Assembly: GCA_020091685.1 (NCBI GenBank)
Contig: CM034592.1
Location: 36,548,705-36,612,704, forward strand
Direction of reading: 5' to 3'
Origin: Lutjanus erythropterus
Taxonomy: Eukaryota; Chordata; Actinopteri; Lutjaniformes; Lutjanidae
Length of the DNA stretch: 64,000 nucleotides
The position numbers were made by a program, and so were the translations under genes. Under the pieces are notes generated by a model. It was not told the DNA's origin, did not search any database, and worked only from the letters and a program-made list of their open reading frames with translations. Of the stretch, positions 47,801 through 58,260 are shown piece by piece (the stretch's first letter is position 1; each line of letters starts with the position of its first letter).

Positions 47801-50800
47801 CATTCACTGCAAAGTGCTCTTTGTGTTGAATTTATTTCCACTGAGAGCTGGCTTGCAGGTGAGGGTAACTGGACCTTTCCCTTTTTAATACATGTCCAAT
47901 AAGGACAACTCAATTCCATGTACACTCACTTACTCATGTTGGAGGATGTAGTTTGTGGTGCTGTTGAACTGTATTGCATCATACAGAGAGGTCTTTCTGT
48001 TGCTTAGCCTACCTTTACTGATGGAAATGAAAATCTAAGTGTCAAATATTTTGATGATGGATTAATTGTTTAAGTCATTTTTGCAAAGAATAAATGTCCA
48101 TATTATCTGATTTAAGATTCTCAAATGTGAATATTTTCTAGTTTCTTCGACAGAAAACTGAATATTTTTGGATTGAGGACAAAACAAGACATTTGAGAAC
48201 ATCATCCGAAACATTGGGACATCAATGTTTTTCAGCATTTTCTGACATCCTGTGGTCCAAACAACTAATCCATCAATCGAGAAAATTATCAACAGAATAA
48301 TTGATAATGAAAATAACCATTTGTTGCAGCCCTAATTGATGCCATGTTTAGATTTGAGAATAATATCAATCTTCTCATCTGATTTTCATCAAGAAAGCAG
48401 ATCAGCATAGTTCCCAAAATATCAAACCATTCCTTTAGTATTATCTTATAGTTTAAAAATTCCTTTACAACTTGTATCTCATCTATTGTCATCTGTCCCT
48501 GTTGTTTAAGGCTGAAGTTGATTTAGTAGAGACATAGAGATGTCTGCTAGATGGCACTCCCCTTGTGATGCTCAAAGTGCCAAAAAAGACATTTGAAAAA
48601 CTCAGCAGCAATGTCTCTTTCTAGAAATCATGACCTGTTTACTTAACATAATCCACAGACCTTGTTATGAGCAGGAACTCTTTTTTTTTTTCTACTGATT
48701 GATTGATTTTATTTATTTAAGTGTCCTGCACCATATGGTGCTTAGCCCATATGGGCTTACAAGACACTATGCAACAACAACAGCCAGCATGGACTCATGG
48801 CAACATGCTGTCTTAATTGCCATGCATTTTCTATAAATCTTGCTCAGACAAAACTCTCCTCATGAAAGAGTCAATGCAACATATCACCTGTTCCTGTGGG
48901 TCTGCCTTGTGATTGACTGGAAACTTGTCAGTTTACCTCACGTCTCATCCAATGTCAGCTGGGATTGTCTTCAGCCGGTCGCACATGCGTGAACGCATTG
49001 GAGTGACCTTCGCCTGCCGAGGTGAATGCAACACGCACACCTTTGCTATTGGTCGAGGCTTCGACTTCGGTGGTCACCAAAAAAAAAAATCACATGCACA
49101 CAGTCAAATTTGTGCATGTGTGACTGTGACCCAAGTGGGTACCAGCCCAGCAACCGGCGACTTCATAATGTACACTACACATGTTCGTTACATCCAATAA
49201 GTACACAAAATAAACTCACAAAATGTCGAGGAGGAAAATATTCTCTCATATATTTTTCTTATTGAGCAGTAAAATACGACTGTGCATTTTCTAAATCCCA
49301 TTTTCTTGTTTTAGCCAAACTAAAATGAGATTAATTGCCTTGTTAATGCATCGTAAACCACACTTCATTCAAAATTGACCGAAGAACAAAATAAAACTCA
49401 CTCAACTCTGCTTTGAAATAATTCCTGAATTAACCAAGTTAGATATGAAAGTATTCTGGCTCTATTCCTGCCACTTTGTATATGAATCAGTGGGTGTCTA
49501 CCAATGAATGTTATCCAATCAATCCAAGTTGAAATGCTGTTGGACCTCAGTTGACATGGCAAATTTATTTCATGGAAAGTATATGTAATATACAGAATAT
49601 TTGATTTTATAGTTAACTTTCTCTTTTGAATAACAAAAATGCAGTATATTGAATAATTTCTACCCCAACCCAGGGGCAAACATCTAGCTATTTATACAGC
49701 AGATGAGTCTGTATGTGCATTATGTTATGAAATATTTCAGCACTCTAACTATGATGACGCTGGTTTCCTTAGAAGCAACATTTTGGTGACAGGTTTTAAA
49801 GGTGCACTTAAGCTCAGATGTAATGCACTCCTGATGTGTGTGTGTATGATATAGAATGTAACTGGGTTAATTCAAAGAGTAATGTGAGGTCTGTATTGCT
49901 GGAGGCCTATGCCATGCGTCCCACGTGCCTGACTTCCAAATGAATCAAGGCTTTTCCACAGTGTTGATGCCACTAGCGAAGTGCATAGGGCTTTTTCAAA
50001 CACTAAATATTACATCAAATAAGCCTGGCTGTGTCTCTGGTGTCACTAGTGAAAGCAGAATCAGCTTTTCAGGCTTGCAGAAATCTTCATTGCTGATTGT
50101 GAATAGACTACTCTAGTGATTCTAAATTTAGATCCCAGCCTGATTTGCAGTAGCTCTCACATAGGATTTTACTGTAGGTGACCCCTGTCTGCTAATTAGC
50201 TTGTTTTAAATTGTCAAAACATGTGCTTGGAGATAAACTCTTTTCTACAATAGATAAATAATATCAAATGCTTTTAATAATATGTATAGTCTTCTCTCTT
50301 TATAATGGGGTGAATGGTACATTTGTGCATGAGGTCCTGTTGTCCTTGAAGCATGAAGTGTCAGCAAGTAGTGTGGTGTTCTGTAGACAAATTGCTTACA
50401 CTTACCCAACGATGAGTGATTATTATTCAGATATGCACTACATATGATAAGACCCAGACTGTTTGCTTTACTTGACTCATAAATACCACTGTGCATATTT
50501 ATATGGAAGAAATATGACATACTTCAAAATGAAATGTCTGTTTCAATCGAGCTGAAAAACATCAGTGAAATACTATTAAAGATGAGAAGGCAGAGAATGT
50601 GCAGATTAGCATAATTGCCTGATCTTACTCAGTTTTAATGCGGTTGTATTTAAAGCTACTACAAGGCACTTTCATATTTTGTTAATTTTGGAGGCCCTTG
50701 GGGCAAAAGAGGTAATGTTTCCACAGCTGTAACCACAAACTATAATGTCAAAAATAAAATTATGTAAATAAAACTTTCCTCTTCATTTTAACTGACTCAT

Positions 50801-53417
50801 GTACTAGTCACTGAGGCTTTGGCTGGAAAATGTAAACACAGATTCGTTTCATCTAATTTCACAGAAAATCCGACTCAGTAGTAGTCCTTAAGAATATCAA
50901 TAGTCAGTTTTCTCACTAATGGTCTTGTTTGTGTATGTAAATCATGTAGAGATGTCAGTATTAAATTGAGACCGTTTCATAGCCAGTTAAAAACTCCTTG
51001 TAGTAGCTTTAAAGGAATCGTTTGATATTGTTAGAACGATTCTTATTGACTTTATTGCTGAGAGTTAGATGAGAAGATTGCTGCCACTCTCTGATCTGTC
51101 CCTTTATTACGAGGGAGCCATCAAGCTTAGCATACTAGCATAAAGACTGGAAATGGTGACAACAGCTAGCCTGAGGGTAATTAAGAGAAAAAACAAAGTG
51201 TAAAAATGACAGCTTGTGGTTTTACATAGGGGCTGTGTGCAGGACTATTTTTGAGTGGACACAGTGACTTCCTGTTGTCAAGGTGAGGTTGACAGACAAC
51301 CAGCCTAGAGCTCAATTCACACCAAAGATTCATGATGAAATGAGTTGAAACTACTAGCAATGCGTTGGTCTGCAACGTTCTGAAAACCTTTCCGTTTTTA
51401 CACTGGCCGACTGAGAGGATGTATCGTTTCCATAGCAACGACTCTCTGTAGGCTACTTCTTTTCTAACTGCTGGCCTTTACAGGCCTTTTTTGTAGCCGG
51501 ATATAATTTGTAGTGTCTTAAAATATGAATGAGTACAGTGATAGTGAGTTACTTGCTACAGTTGCATTTTTTAGTATTGATGAAACAGCAAAAACATAAA
51601 AACAAATGTGTGGTTGAGTGGAGTGACAGAGAGTGAGTGGCAGAGAGTGACGGTGAATGCCAGCAGAGCAAAAGCAGTAAAATTGTCACTAGGGCTGAAT
51701 CAGTCTGAAAATATATTTTATTGCGATTAATTTGACTGATATTGGAATAAAAGGGAATGATAATTTTTACACCATTCTGATTTCCTTGTCATTGAAAAAC
51801 ATTAAAATCACTATGTCATGATTTCAGTGGCCATATGTACCAGACAAAGATATTTTCTTAAGTCTGGAGAAAATGATTTGTAGACAGGACGTCCCTGCAG
51901 TATGACAATATTTAATTTAAAATGATATTTTGACACACCTTTCGACTTTAACAAATATTGTGCTTCCTGCGATTTGAAAATTGCAGCAGGCCATTTTGCC
52001 ATTTTGGCTAATTGTTCAGCCCTAGTTGTCAGTTTAGCAATTAATAAAAATTTTAAGGCTTGTGTCACCCAAATGTTGTAATGTTGTAAAATCAGCCACT
52101 AGGGACCAGTTCACACCACTGCAGCGTCCTAAAATGGCTTTGTCTCATCGTGATATGTTGGTCTGAACTGGCTTTAACCGACTGTAAAACTACAAATTGA
52201 AATTTTGTGTTTATGCCTCCTTTTTTGGCCGGATTCAACAAATTAGATACATATACAGTGTAAATTAGAGAACTTTAGAGCTGCTTAGATTTTGTAACCT
52301 TTGGACAGAGCCAGGCTCATTGTCTTCCTTGTTCCAGTCTCTGCTAAGGTAAGCTAATTAGCTGCTGGCTGTGGCTTTATATTTAATGGACAAATATGAG
52401 AGTGGTAGTGATCTTCTCATCCAACCCTCCAAGAAAGTCCAAAGTGCTGGATTATTCCTTTAGTAAACTGTGACTCTTGATTTAAAAAAACAAAACAAAA
52501 ACAATTTTCATGACTTTTTTTACTTATATTCAGAACAGTGCTTGATGAGATACTGCATTGTGCACCGAGGCGCTTTGTTGAAACTTGAGTTACTGTTCAG
52601 CTATCGAGCAAAATAAACAAAAGCAAACAACCTGGAAATGTATTTTGTCTCTCCTGGAAAGTCAGAGACTACTTGAATAAACAGTTTTGGCTCTAAGCCC
52701 CTAAACAACTCTTCTCTGAGTCGCTCTGTAATCTCCTGCATGCAGCATTGTGCTCACTTAACCTTGCAGTAAGCTGTTGCCTTATGCTGTGAAGCTTGAA
52801 TAATACAGGTCTGAGAGGGCAATCAAATACTCACTAAGAAACAGTCAGTAACAGATCTGAATCTCTGTGGGGTTTGTTTGTGCAGTTTGGACTTGGTTAC
52901 AGGACTGCCCATAGGCCTCAATAAGTTGGAGTTTCCAAAGCTTCTAAATTGTAATTCACCTTATCACCCCACTGTGTTTTCGCTGAGTGGTGGTGGGTTA
53001 GTCATTGAATTGCTGTCCACGTTGGACTGTTGCTTGTAATCCATCATTGCAAAGCAGCCCGCCTCCTTCCCAATACTCCCAGCAGCAGCAACTCTCCATC
53101 CTATCTCCTCACCCAGTGCCACTGCTTCACTGTTCTTGTTTTGTAATTGGATTGGCTGTGGTGGGATAGTGGAGGCTTAGATAGAAGTTTAATGCATGTT
53201 TTGAATTAATGGAAAATGTTGATGCAAACTGAAAGAATTTCAACAAAAGATCTCCGCTATTGTTATTCATTAATAGTTGTTGACATTTCAGTCAGATGTA
53301 AAGGTGTTTATTTTCTCATGCTTCATGTTTATTCTTTTCAACAGATTGAGAAGATCATGAACTTGATTGGAGCAGGCATTGAAACGTCCAAAAAGAAACA
53401 GCCGACACCAGGCTCAG
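35568..53417 (+). CDS. anks1a: Ankyrin repeat and SAM domain protein 1A-like, short N-terminal part (incomplete at 3' end)
   Basis: ANKS1A (Odin) is a cytoplasmic adaptor that binds Eph receptors through SAM and PTB domains. Two coding exons are visible: 35568-35864 (99 codons) and 53345-53417 (24 codons plus one base), joined GAT-GAG/ATT-GAG in phase 0 across a 17.5 kb GTAATA...CAACAG intron. Conserved linker motifs identify the family: [14 protein letters not shown] (residues 49-62), [10 protein letters not shown] (73-82), PSFASEWDE (91-99), then [13 protein letters not shown] (100-112). SNCS and FASEWDEIEKIM favour ANKS1A over ANKS1B, and so does the nearby snrpc. The start at 35568 has a good context (ACAATGG), and an in-frame TGA lies 27 bases upstream at 35541, so this exon begins the protein unless an internal acceptor is used. 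Residues 1-45 are not recognised. No ankyrin repeats are encoded upstream. The SAM and PTB exons should lie beyond the window. Confidence 0.85.
35865..36805. other. Start of the large anks1a intron
   Basis: (AAGG)n microsatellite at 36074-36101 and C-rich simple sequence at 36419-36440. Long open frames on the minus strand through 35444-36587 are antisense or low-complexity artefacts. Nothing else is seen. Confidence 0.6.
36806..37530 (+). mobile_element. Repeat element with ACAAAGAGACACAAAAC tandem core
   Basis: Imperfect inverted ends: GATGGATTACTGATGGACAC near 36806 and the complement of GTCTCATAATCCGTCTGTG near 37502-37520. Each is followed inward by a GGGCCCC block. Between them, about 36915-37455 is a degenerate minisatellite of about 21-24 bp units (ACAAAGAGACACAAAACAAC). 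A fish element type I recognise; there is no coding sequence, and the open frames on both strands come from the repetition. Confidence 0.7.
37531..39872. other. Intronic DNA
   Basis: No exon, RNA or mobile element is recognised. Open frames of 145 and 106 aa near 38690-39127 overlap each other in different frames and show no domain, so I do not call a gene. Confidence 0.5.
39873..40195. mobile_element. hAT-like MITE, ACTCAAGTAAAGTACAAGT type
   Basis: Left end CATGGGTGGAAG, right end TTCACACCACTG, inverted to each other as in fish families with CAGTGGTGGAA ends. The interior has GTAAAAGTTCTGCATTCA and GACTCAAGTAAAGTACAAGT. The flanks CCTATGAG and GGAATGAG match at only 5 of 8 positions, so the target duplication is weak. 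Confidence 0.55.
40239..40301 (+). repeat. (AAAC)n then (AAAT)n microsatellite
   Basis: About 13 AAAC units followed by three AAAT units. Confidence 0.95.
40425..40800 (+). other. CpG-containing block of unknown nature
   Basis: Less AT-rich than its surroundings and unusually rich in CpG (TTGTGACGGTG, CAGTGACGCGTATTAACCG). Two overlapping short frames occur: 40432-40578 (48 codons, [13 protein letters not shown]...) and about 40573-40674 ([13 protein letters not shown]...). It could be an alternative first exon, a processed or captured fragment, or an unrecognised repeat. I do not recognise either peptide. Confidence 0.3.
41100..41585 (+). repeat. Cluster of dispersed repeat fragments
   Basis: 41110-41290 is an ATCGATTA-family fragment (GAGGAGTAAAGAAATCAGAA, TTGGTTAATCGTTGCACCTC). 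41340-41465 is a block of the CCAATATTGGCTGATA type. 41563-41584 is an isolated AACTATCCCTTTAAAG terminus of the GGGATAGTT family. Confidence 0.5.
41586..43560. other. Intronic DNA
   Basis: No exon or defined element is recognised. It is AT-rich throughout. Confidence 0.5.
43565..43850 (+). repeat. ATCGATTA-family dispersed repeat
   Basis: Starts AGAGCTGCAACAGTTAATCA and ends AACATTAGTTGCAGCCCTAC, an inverted pair (GCTGCAAC against GTTGCAGC). The interior has AATATTTTCTGGTTTCCTTT and ATGACAGTAAACTAAATG. It is a small non-autonomous DNA element, probably hAT-related by the GGGCTGCAAC end (inference). Confidence 0.65.
44100..44328 (-). repeat. ATCGATTA-family dispersed repeat, fragment
   Basis: Right end ATAATTGTTAGTTTCAGCCCT. 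The preceding block CAGTGATGAAAATAATTG has the same order as at 48290-48335. A 14-T run lies at about 44136. Confidence 0.5.
44329..45880. other. Intronic DNA
   Basis: Nothing recognisable as exon, RNA gene or element. Confidence 0.5.
45881..46370 (+). mobile_element. GGGATAGTT-family element, copy C, truncated
   Basis: Starts TTAAAGAGATAGATTAGA. Shared family blocks follow in order: GTCGGTACACCCCCAGTTAG, GAGAAGCAGCAGGAGTGCC, ATTTTAGCCACCCAGG, CTCGCAGAACATGGGAGTTG, and then the inner part of the right arm. The terminal AACTATCCCTTTAA is absent. Confidence 0.65.
46371..47929. other. Intronic DNA
   Basis: About 46680-46815 resembles a fragment of a dispersed repeat (AAATATCGCCATAAAAATCG, CAATCGGTGATGG). 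A short CTACTACTATTACTA run lies at 46860-46892. No exon is recognised. Confidence 0.45.
47930..48335 (-). repeat. Two adjoining dispersed repeats
   Basis: 47930-48010 matches the intron 4 repeat of snrpc (TTTGTGGTGCTGTTGAACT, TTGCATCATACAGAGAGG). 48005-48335 is an ATCGATTA-family copy ending GAAAATAACCATTTGTTGCA/GCCCT, with TTTTCTAGTTTCTTCGACAG and GACAAAACAAGACATTTGAG inside. Confidence 0.55.
48720..48768. repeat. Cluster of perfect palindromes
   Basis: GCACCATATGGTGC (48728-48741) and AGCCCATATGGGCT (48744-48757), both perfect 14-bp palindromes, are enclosed by AGTGTC (48720-48725) and GACACT (48763-48768). Confidence 0.85.
48905..49200 (+). repeat. SINE-like fragment with unknown tail
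   Basis: 48905-48978 (GATTGACTGGAAACTTGTCA, CCAATGTCAGCTGGGATTG) is a fragment of the family also seen at 9475. 48980-49200 is GC-richer, contains an A run, and carries imperfectly inverted GCACATGCGTG and GTGCATGTGTG words. Its identity is unknown. Confidence 0.45.
49201..50648. other. Intronic DNA
   Basis: No exon or defined element is recognised. Confidence 0.5.
50649..51013. mobile_element. MITE with perfect 18-bp inverted ends
   Basis: TTTAAAGCTACTACAAGG at 50649-50666 and its exact complement at 50996-51013. A TTAA lies within each terminus. It is 365 bp with no coding capacity. Its right TTTAAA is shared with the left end of the next element. Confidence 0.85.
51008..52466. mobile_element. 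TTAAAGGAATNNTT-type palindromic element
   Basis: Left end TTTAAAGGAATCGTTTGAT, right end GGATTATTCCTTTAGTAAA. The left arm contains GAGAGTTAGATGAGAAGATT and TAGCATAAAGACTGG. The right arm contains their inverse equivalents (GTTCCAGTCTCTGCTAAGG, GATCTTCTCATCCAAC). This makes a fold-back element. A smaller MITE is inserted at 51690-52024. Confidence 0.65.
51690..52024. mobile_element. hAT-like MITE nested in the fold-back element
   Basis: Ends TAGGGCTGAA and TTCAGCCCTA are exact inverses. The flanking octamers ATTGTCAC and GTTGTCAG agree at 6 of 8 positions, consistent with an old 8-bp hAT target duplication. 335 bp, non-coding. Confidence 0.7.
52467..53344. other. Intronic DNA upstream of the second coding exon
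   Basis: No repeat is clearly recognised. The T-rich approach to the acceptor (TTTATTCTTTTCAACAG) ends at 53344. Confidence 0.5.
53345..53417 (+). CDS. anks1a: anks1a second coding exon
   Basis: A 73-base exon between TTTTCAACAG and GTAATG. It reads [20 protein letters not shown] then TPGS plus one base, so it leaves phase 1 for the next exon. It matches the short conserved segment that precedes the first SAM domain in ANKS1A/B (IEKIMSSI in mammals). The next exon should begin the SAM domain and is not in the window. Confidence 0.85.
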
Positions 53418-53639
53418 GTAATGCTTCATCACCCATTATGATGTGAATTTTTAATTCATGCAGAATAGAGTGATTATTCTTTTTTTTTTTGGTGACATGA
53501 CTACATGGTGTGTAATTTATGGGTTGGTTAATGCAAAATGACAACTTGGTCTGGGATATTAAGTGAGTCTTATTCATTAACCATTTATAAAGCTTTTAAT
53601 TGCCCTTGGTGCTGCAGTGATGATAGTCTCATAGAGGTT

Positions 53640-54860
53640 ATTGGAGGGGTATTTTGTATAATTTTAGTAGCAACCAAGCAGCAACCTTCAGGGCTGAAAA
53701 ACGAAGCCAGCGTGACAGTAACAAAAACTGCAGTTCCTTGAATAGCCACTTGAGGCTGGCTCCAAAAGTGATAATCCTCAGAGACCCCATATTAAAATGG
53801 CCAGCTTGACAGCAGAAATAAACTGGTCTATCTATCTAAGTTCCCCATTCATTACAACTGTATGGGAGATTCATTTTCGTATAACCCAACTGTTGTTAGA
53901 TTATATTAAGGCTTAAATTTATGCATAATTAAGGGTGTGGCTGCTTTGAGTAACAGGTAGGTGCCGTCACTGGTAGCTAACTGTTAGGTAACTGCTTCAT
54001 TCAACCCACCTCAGCTGCACCCATGCACCGCTCCTTGCCTGTTTTTACATTTTTACACATTACACGTTGCAATTTTGGGTTGTCCCAGAGAAATGATGAT
54101 TATGAAAGAAACATGGAAATATCTGTGGTCGTTGCTCCAAAACGGTGGTCCCACGTTGTACTGTGAGAGGGGTTCATAGATGGCCACTGTCATGGTCTTG
54201 CAACCAAAAATAGCTTGGAACAGGAGTCTGACTGTGTTAGAAATTTAGTCTTATCATCTTACAGTGTGACTGCTGCTACAAACTACGTCTACTAATCAAC
54301 CCACCGGAATGCACTTAGCATGCCACAAATTCTTAACTTTTAACTCAGGCTCTCTTTGCAAAATTGGTGTCCCAAATTGGCCTCTCTTCCCTCTCCATCT
54401 CCTCTTCGTTTGGATTTTTTTCCCCTTACTCTTAAATACCACTATTGCAAGCACTTGATTCTTGCTTTGCTTCACTGTTGCGCAGATGGGTGAGTGACAC
54501 TGATGGTGGACACTAATGACATGTTTTTTTTTTGTGTCATAGCCTACGATTCAGTAGTGGTGATCATTATACAGTCTACATACATCAAACTTGATTTCTT
54601 ACCCAAGTTTATTAGATCCATGTCACACTGTGAATCTCACAGTCTGTTTAGGCAGTTTTAGGCAGAGTCAAGCACCGCCAAGATGGCGACAGCTAGAGGC
54701 ACCCACTATTTGGAGAAGGTAAGCTTCAAAACAGCAAGATTTCTACCAGAAACTCCTCCCATGAGCCAGTCACCACACTGAACTTTGAAGTGTTTCTTCA
54801 GGAACCAATGGTTGACGTCACAGAGACTATATCCATGTTTTATACAGTCTATTGTAGCAA
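53640..54860 (-). repeat. Long dispersed repeat
   Basis: The stretch around AACTGCAGTTCCTTGAATAG and GGCTGGCTCC is the complement of the family at 26980-27060. The far end (GACGTCACAGAGACTATATCC then TACAGTCTATTG) matches the usual other terminus of that family. The blocks at about 54120-54190 and 54536-54640 recur at about 60440-60510 and 61556-61660. Confidence 0.5.
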
Positions 54861-55958
54861 CCAAACTTTTCTCACCCTGTCACAGGTTACATAAGTGAGC
54901 AGTTTTTCTAAGAGGAGCTATTCAGTATTCAAGCACACCTTCAGAAAAGATGGAGAGGATAGTTTTGTTGCAAGTCATAGAGATTCAAGCTGGCAATTGT
55001 TTGGCACATCATTGTTATTTGTTACAACATTTCCACTTTATGGGAAGACTAATTCTAAATTCCTCTCACTGTTGTATTTTTTTCCCTGGAGTTACTGTAT
55101 ACCTCAATAGGGCTTGGATTGATAGTACGCTTCATCAAGTGTCCTTCAGGCAGAGAAGCCAGCTGGCATCAGCTCAGTTTGTTTAGATAACACTCCCGAG
55201 TTGATACATTGTAAACCTACCTCCATTAGATACTCTGCCATAAGGTGGTTTCATCATACAGTATTGTGTAACCACTTCTCTGGTGGGCCTGCACACCACT
55301 GCTTTTTAGAAGTCTCAGCAGATTTATTAAGATAAAATTTTCATTAGTTATGTGCAGTGTGTTCCATGGATTAACAATCTGCTGACCACAGCAAGGTGTA
55401 ACACCACCCAACAGAAGAGAAACAGTAAGATATGTGGTTTTCATAAAAGAATATAAAGTAAGGATACAGAAAAATAGTAATGAAATGACATTGAAATTAA
55501 GAAAATTAAAACTTTTACTGCTGAACCAGCATTTAACCCTACATGTGTCAGTGTGTCATCACATAATTATATTGCATCTTGTATCACTTCTTCCTGTCAG
55601 TCCATTACGAAGGTTTAATGTATATAATGTATGTCTGCTTGGGATCAACTCATTTTGGTTTCAGGCCCACTACTGATTATTGGTAATCAAAAAGACTCAT
55701 AACAGATGAAAATCTGTTTAATAACTATTCCCTCTGCTCTATACTCTATATTGTATTTTTTACTCAACTAAGCTACTTTATTTCATTACTTTACTTAAAA
55801 ATGTAAATCAACTATTTTGAACAATTCTGATGTACTATAGATGACTCTACCCAGTGTTATATAAAGTAACATAATTAACAGAAAAAGAAAAAAGGTTAGA
55901 TGTTCTCAAACCAATCCCCAAGCAGCAGCACTCAGCCTGTCTGGTGCCTCTCAGAGCA
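54861..55958. other. Non-coding DNA
   Basis: No exon or element recognised. Confidence 0.5.
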
Positions 55959-55984
55959 GAGTCATTCTTGTGAGAGGAGAAACT

Positions 55985-56115
55985 TTAGATGACTTGTCCA
56001 AAGTACCACTGGAGCACACAGAGTTTTGAAGCAAAAAGTCTCTTATTTAGAGGACTAACGTTTCGATACTGTCAGTCTTCATCAGAGTAAGATAATTAAC
56101 AGTCAGATAGTGCTG
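55985..56115 (-). repeat. Repeat with GATGAAGACT...CGAAACG module, possibly Penelope-related
   Basis: On the minus strand the order is CTGATGAAGACT, then GTATCGAAACGTTAGTC, then a TTTTTGCTTCAAAACTCTGTG and GTGCTCCAGTGGTACTTTG stretch. I know this module as a recurring one in fish and amphibian repeats. CTGATGA and GAAAC in this order resemble a hammerhead ribozyme core, which some Penelope-like elements carry. Neither assignment is secure. Confidence 0.4.
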
Positions 56116-56589
56116 TTGGTGAGATGCTGAGTGAGGCTACGGAGTGTGTCGCCCCCAGAGAGAACCAAAACAGCAAAAAAAAGAACGATTCTGATAATTG
56201 TAAAAATGCTCAAAATTGTAGCTTAAGTGTGGAACATTTACTGGTTCATAGATTTATTTATGGGTACTCCGTATGCCAGTAAGAGAATTAGGGCAAATCA
56301 TGTCTTACTACAAAAAAAAAATATATGTTTTTGGTGAAATTGTATTCTTTAAGGATACATCTCACAGAGTTGACTTCTACATTTAATGCAAAATTTGATC
56401 ACTTAGAGGTTGGCCCATTACAAGGTTTAATAGATGTATATAGTTGATCTTTTAAAATATATTTTCCCAGCAATATTGAAGAGCAAAAATCAACACACCC
56501 TGAAAATACGAATTTGTCCCAATTCTCAAGAATAAGTGAAGTATGTTTTCATTAGTGTATAGTCACCTGAACATCTGTTTTATAATTTG

Positions 56590-56850
56590 TAATTTTTTTC
56601 TTGCCATAAAATGAGCCATTTATATTGACAAAGGGCACAGGTTCTCTTCCACGGACACTGCCATGTTGCATTGCCATGTTTTTAGTTGTACAGTAGCTCA
56701 GAGCAGACAAATCGAACACTGGCTCTGGATATGGCCTTTCACGTTTCTTGGCTGCTGTAGGTTCCTACACATTTAGAAGAGGAAGGAGAAGTGTTTGCAG
56801 TCTGCAAGCTCTGCTTAATGCCATTAAATCCCACATACTGGTGCTTTAAA
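56590..56850 (-). repeat. TTTAAAGGACCAGTGTGTG-type repeat fragment, reversed
   Basis: Ends AATCCCACATACTGGTGCTTTAAA, the diverged complement of the terminus at 34137. Inside are TGCCATGTTGCATTGCCATG and GAACACTGGCTCTGGAT. The left boundary is uncertain. Confidence 0.5.
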
Positions 56851-58260
56851 CTTGTATAAAATATACAAAACGTGGCGGACATCCATTAATTTAATGAAAT
56901 CTCTTTTTGAGATATGTTAATTTTAACTTTTAGTCATTAAGGCAAACTGTAGCTGAGAGGTGTGAAGAAGGTTGGTTTTTTTCCTTGAGATACACAAAAT
57001 CTATATTAAGAATGTAAATGAATATTCTCTGATTTATTATTATGATGATAATAATAAAGGTAAATAAATAAACAAAAGTACATTTTAATTACATAGCTTT
57101 CAGGAACAAAGTGCAGTTCAGGGAGCCTTACATGAATTAAAAAAAAAAAAAGAAAAGACAACATTTGAAATATTGAAATGCATTTATAATGAGAGGGGAA
57201 TTCAATTAGTATACAATTAAAATTGATGATAAAATAAGTATTACTTTAAAAGAACATTTATATGGTAATAACACTAAGAATCATTCCCATAACCATTTTC
57301 AGCTTTTTATCTTAATATTCCCTAATTTATAGTTTTTATCAGTTCTTTCCAGGTTGCTTTTAAGAATCACACAGTTCCTATGAAATTATTTACATTTGTT
57401 AACATTATTTTAGGCCAAAAAGTGCTGCATATTAACAAAACTGACCTAAAGCAAAGCTGGTTTCCTTAGCAGTGTGAATTTATGATTTTAATTGTAACTT
57501 GACTGCCTGCACACCCAAGCATCCTTAGATTAATTGCTATTCTAACAATTAACACCTGAGGTTATTCCACATTACATAAGAGGAAATATGTTGTTTGTTT
57601 GTTTGTTTGGTTTTTTTTCCTTCTACACATATAGGTGTATGTGCTATTTATAGGCCTTGTTTGGAGAACGGCATGCTGAAAGTGTCCCAGATTCAGCTGA
57701 GTCATGCAGTCACTGCTCCGATTTTAATCGGAGATTGTGCACAAGTAGTTCTGGAGGTTTTGTTGCTGTTTTCGTACGTGTCGCTTGGTAAAGAGGTCAT
57801 ATTTATTTTCCCACAGTGTAATGAAAGGGAACAAACAGGTACCCTTCAGACTCATCACCAGGAGAGGGAGAGAGGAGGAGGGGAAAAGAGAAGGAGATAA
57901 GGGGGATTGCACAAAGATGGAAACCTAAATAGTCACTCTTCTCTCCACCTTTATCTTTTTGTTGTGGCAGAAGTGGGAAAACCTTATCCCCTGTCCCTGC
58001 TTTTGTGCATTTTCACTCCATTCACCTTACGCTTGTAGACTGTCCCTCTCATATCAGGAGCCAAGCACGGCCACTTCATCTTCAGGATTTCTGAGCATCA
58101 GATTTTTGTGGCTGCGAAAAGCCAGCCCTGCGGTTTCGTGCCATCGTTTACGCTCAAGGATGAGGGTGTTTGTGTTGTGCGTGCCCATCACGAGTGCCTC
58201 AATTGTGTGCTAAGAGAGCACTGAGTAAATGAGCTTAAAAAGAGAGAGGTAGTGGAGAGA
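56851..58260. other. Non-coding DNA
   Basis: No exon recognised. A perfect palindrome-like hairpin, CTCCGATT/AATCGGAG around TT, lies at 57716-57733. Confidence 0.45.
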
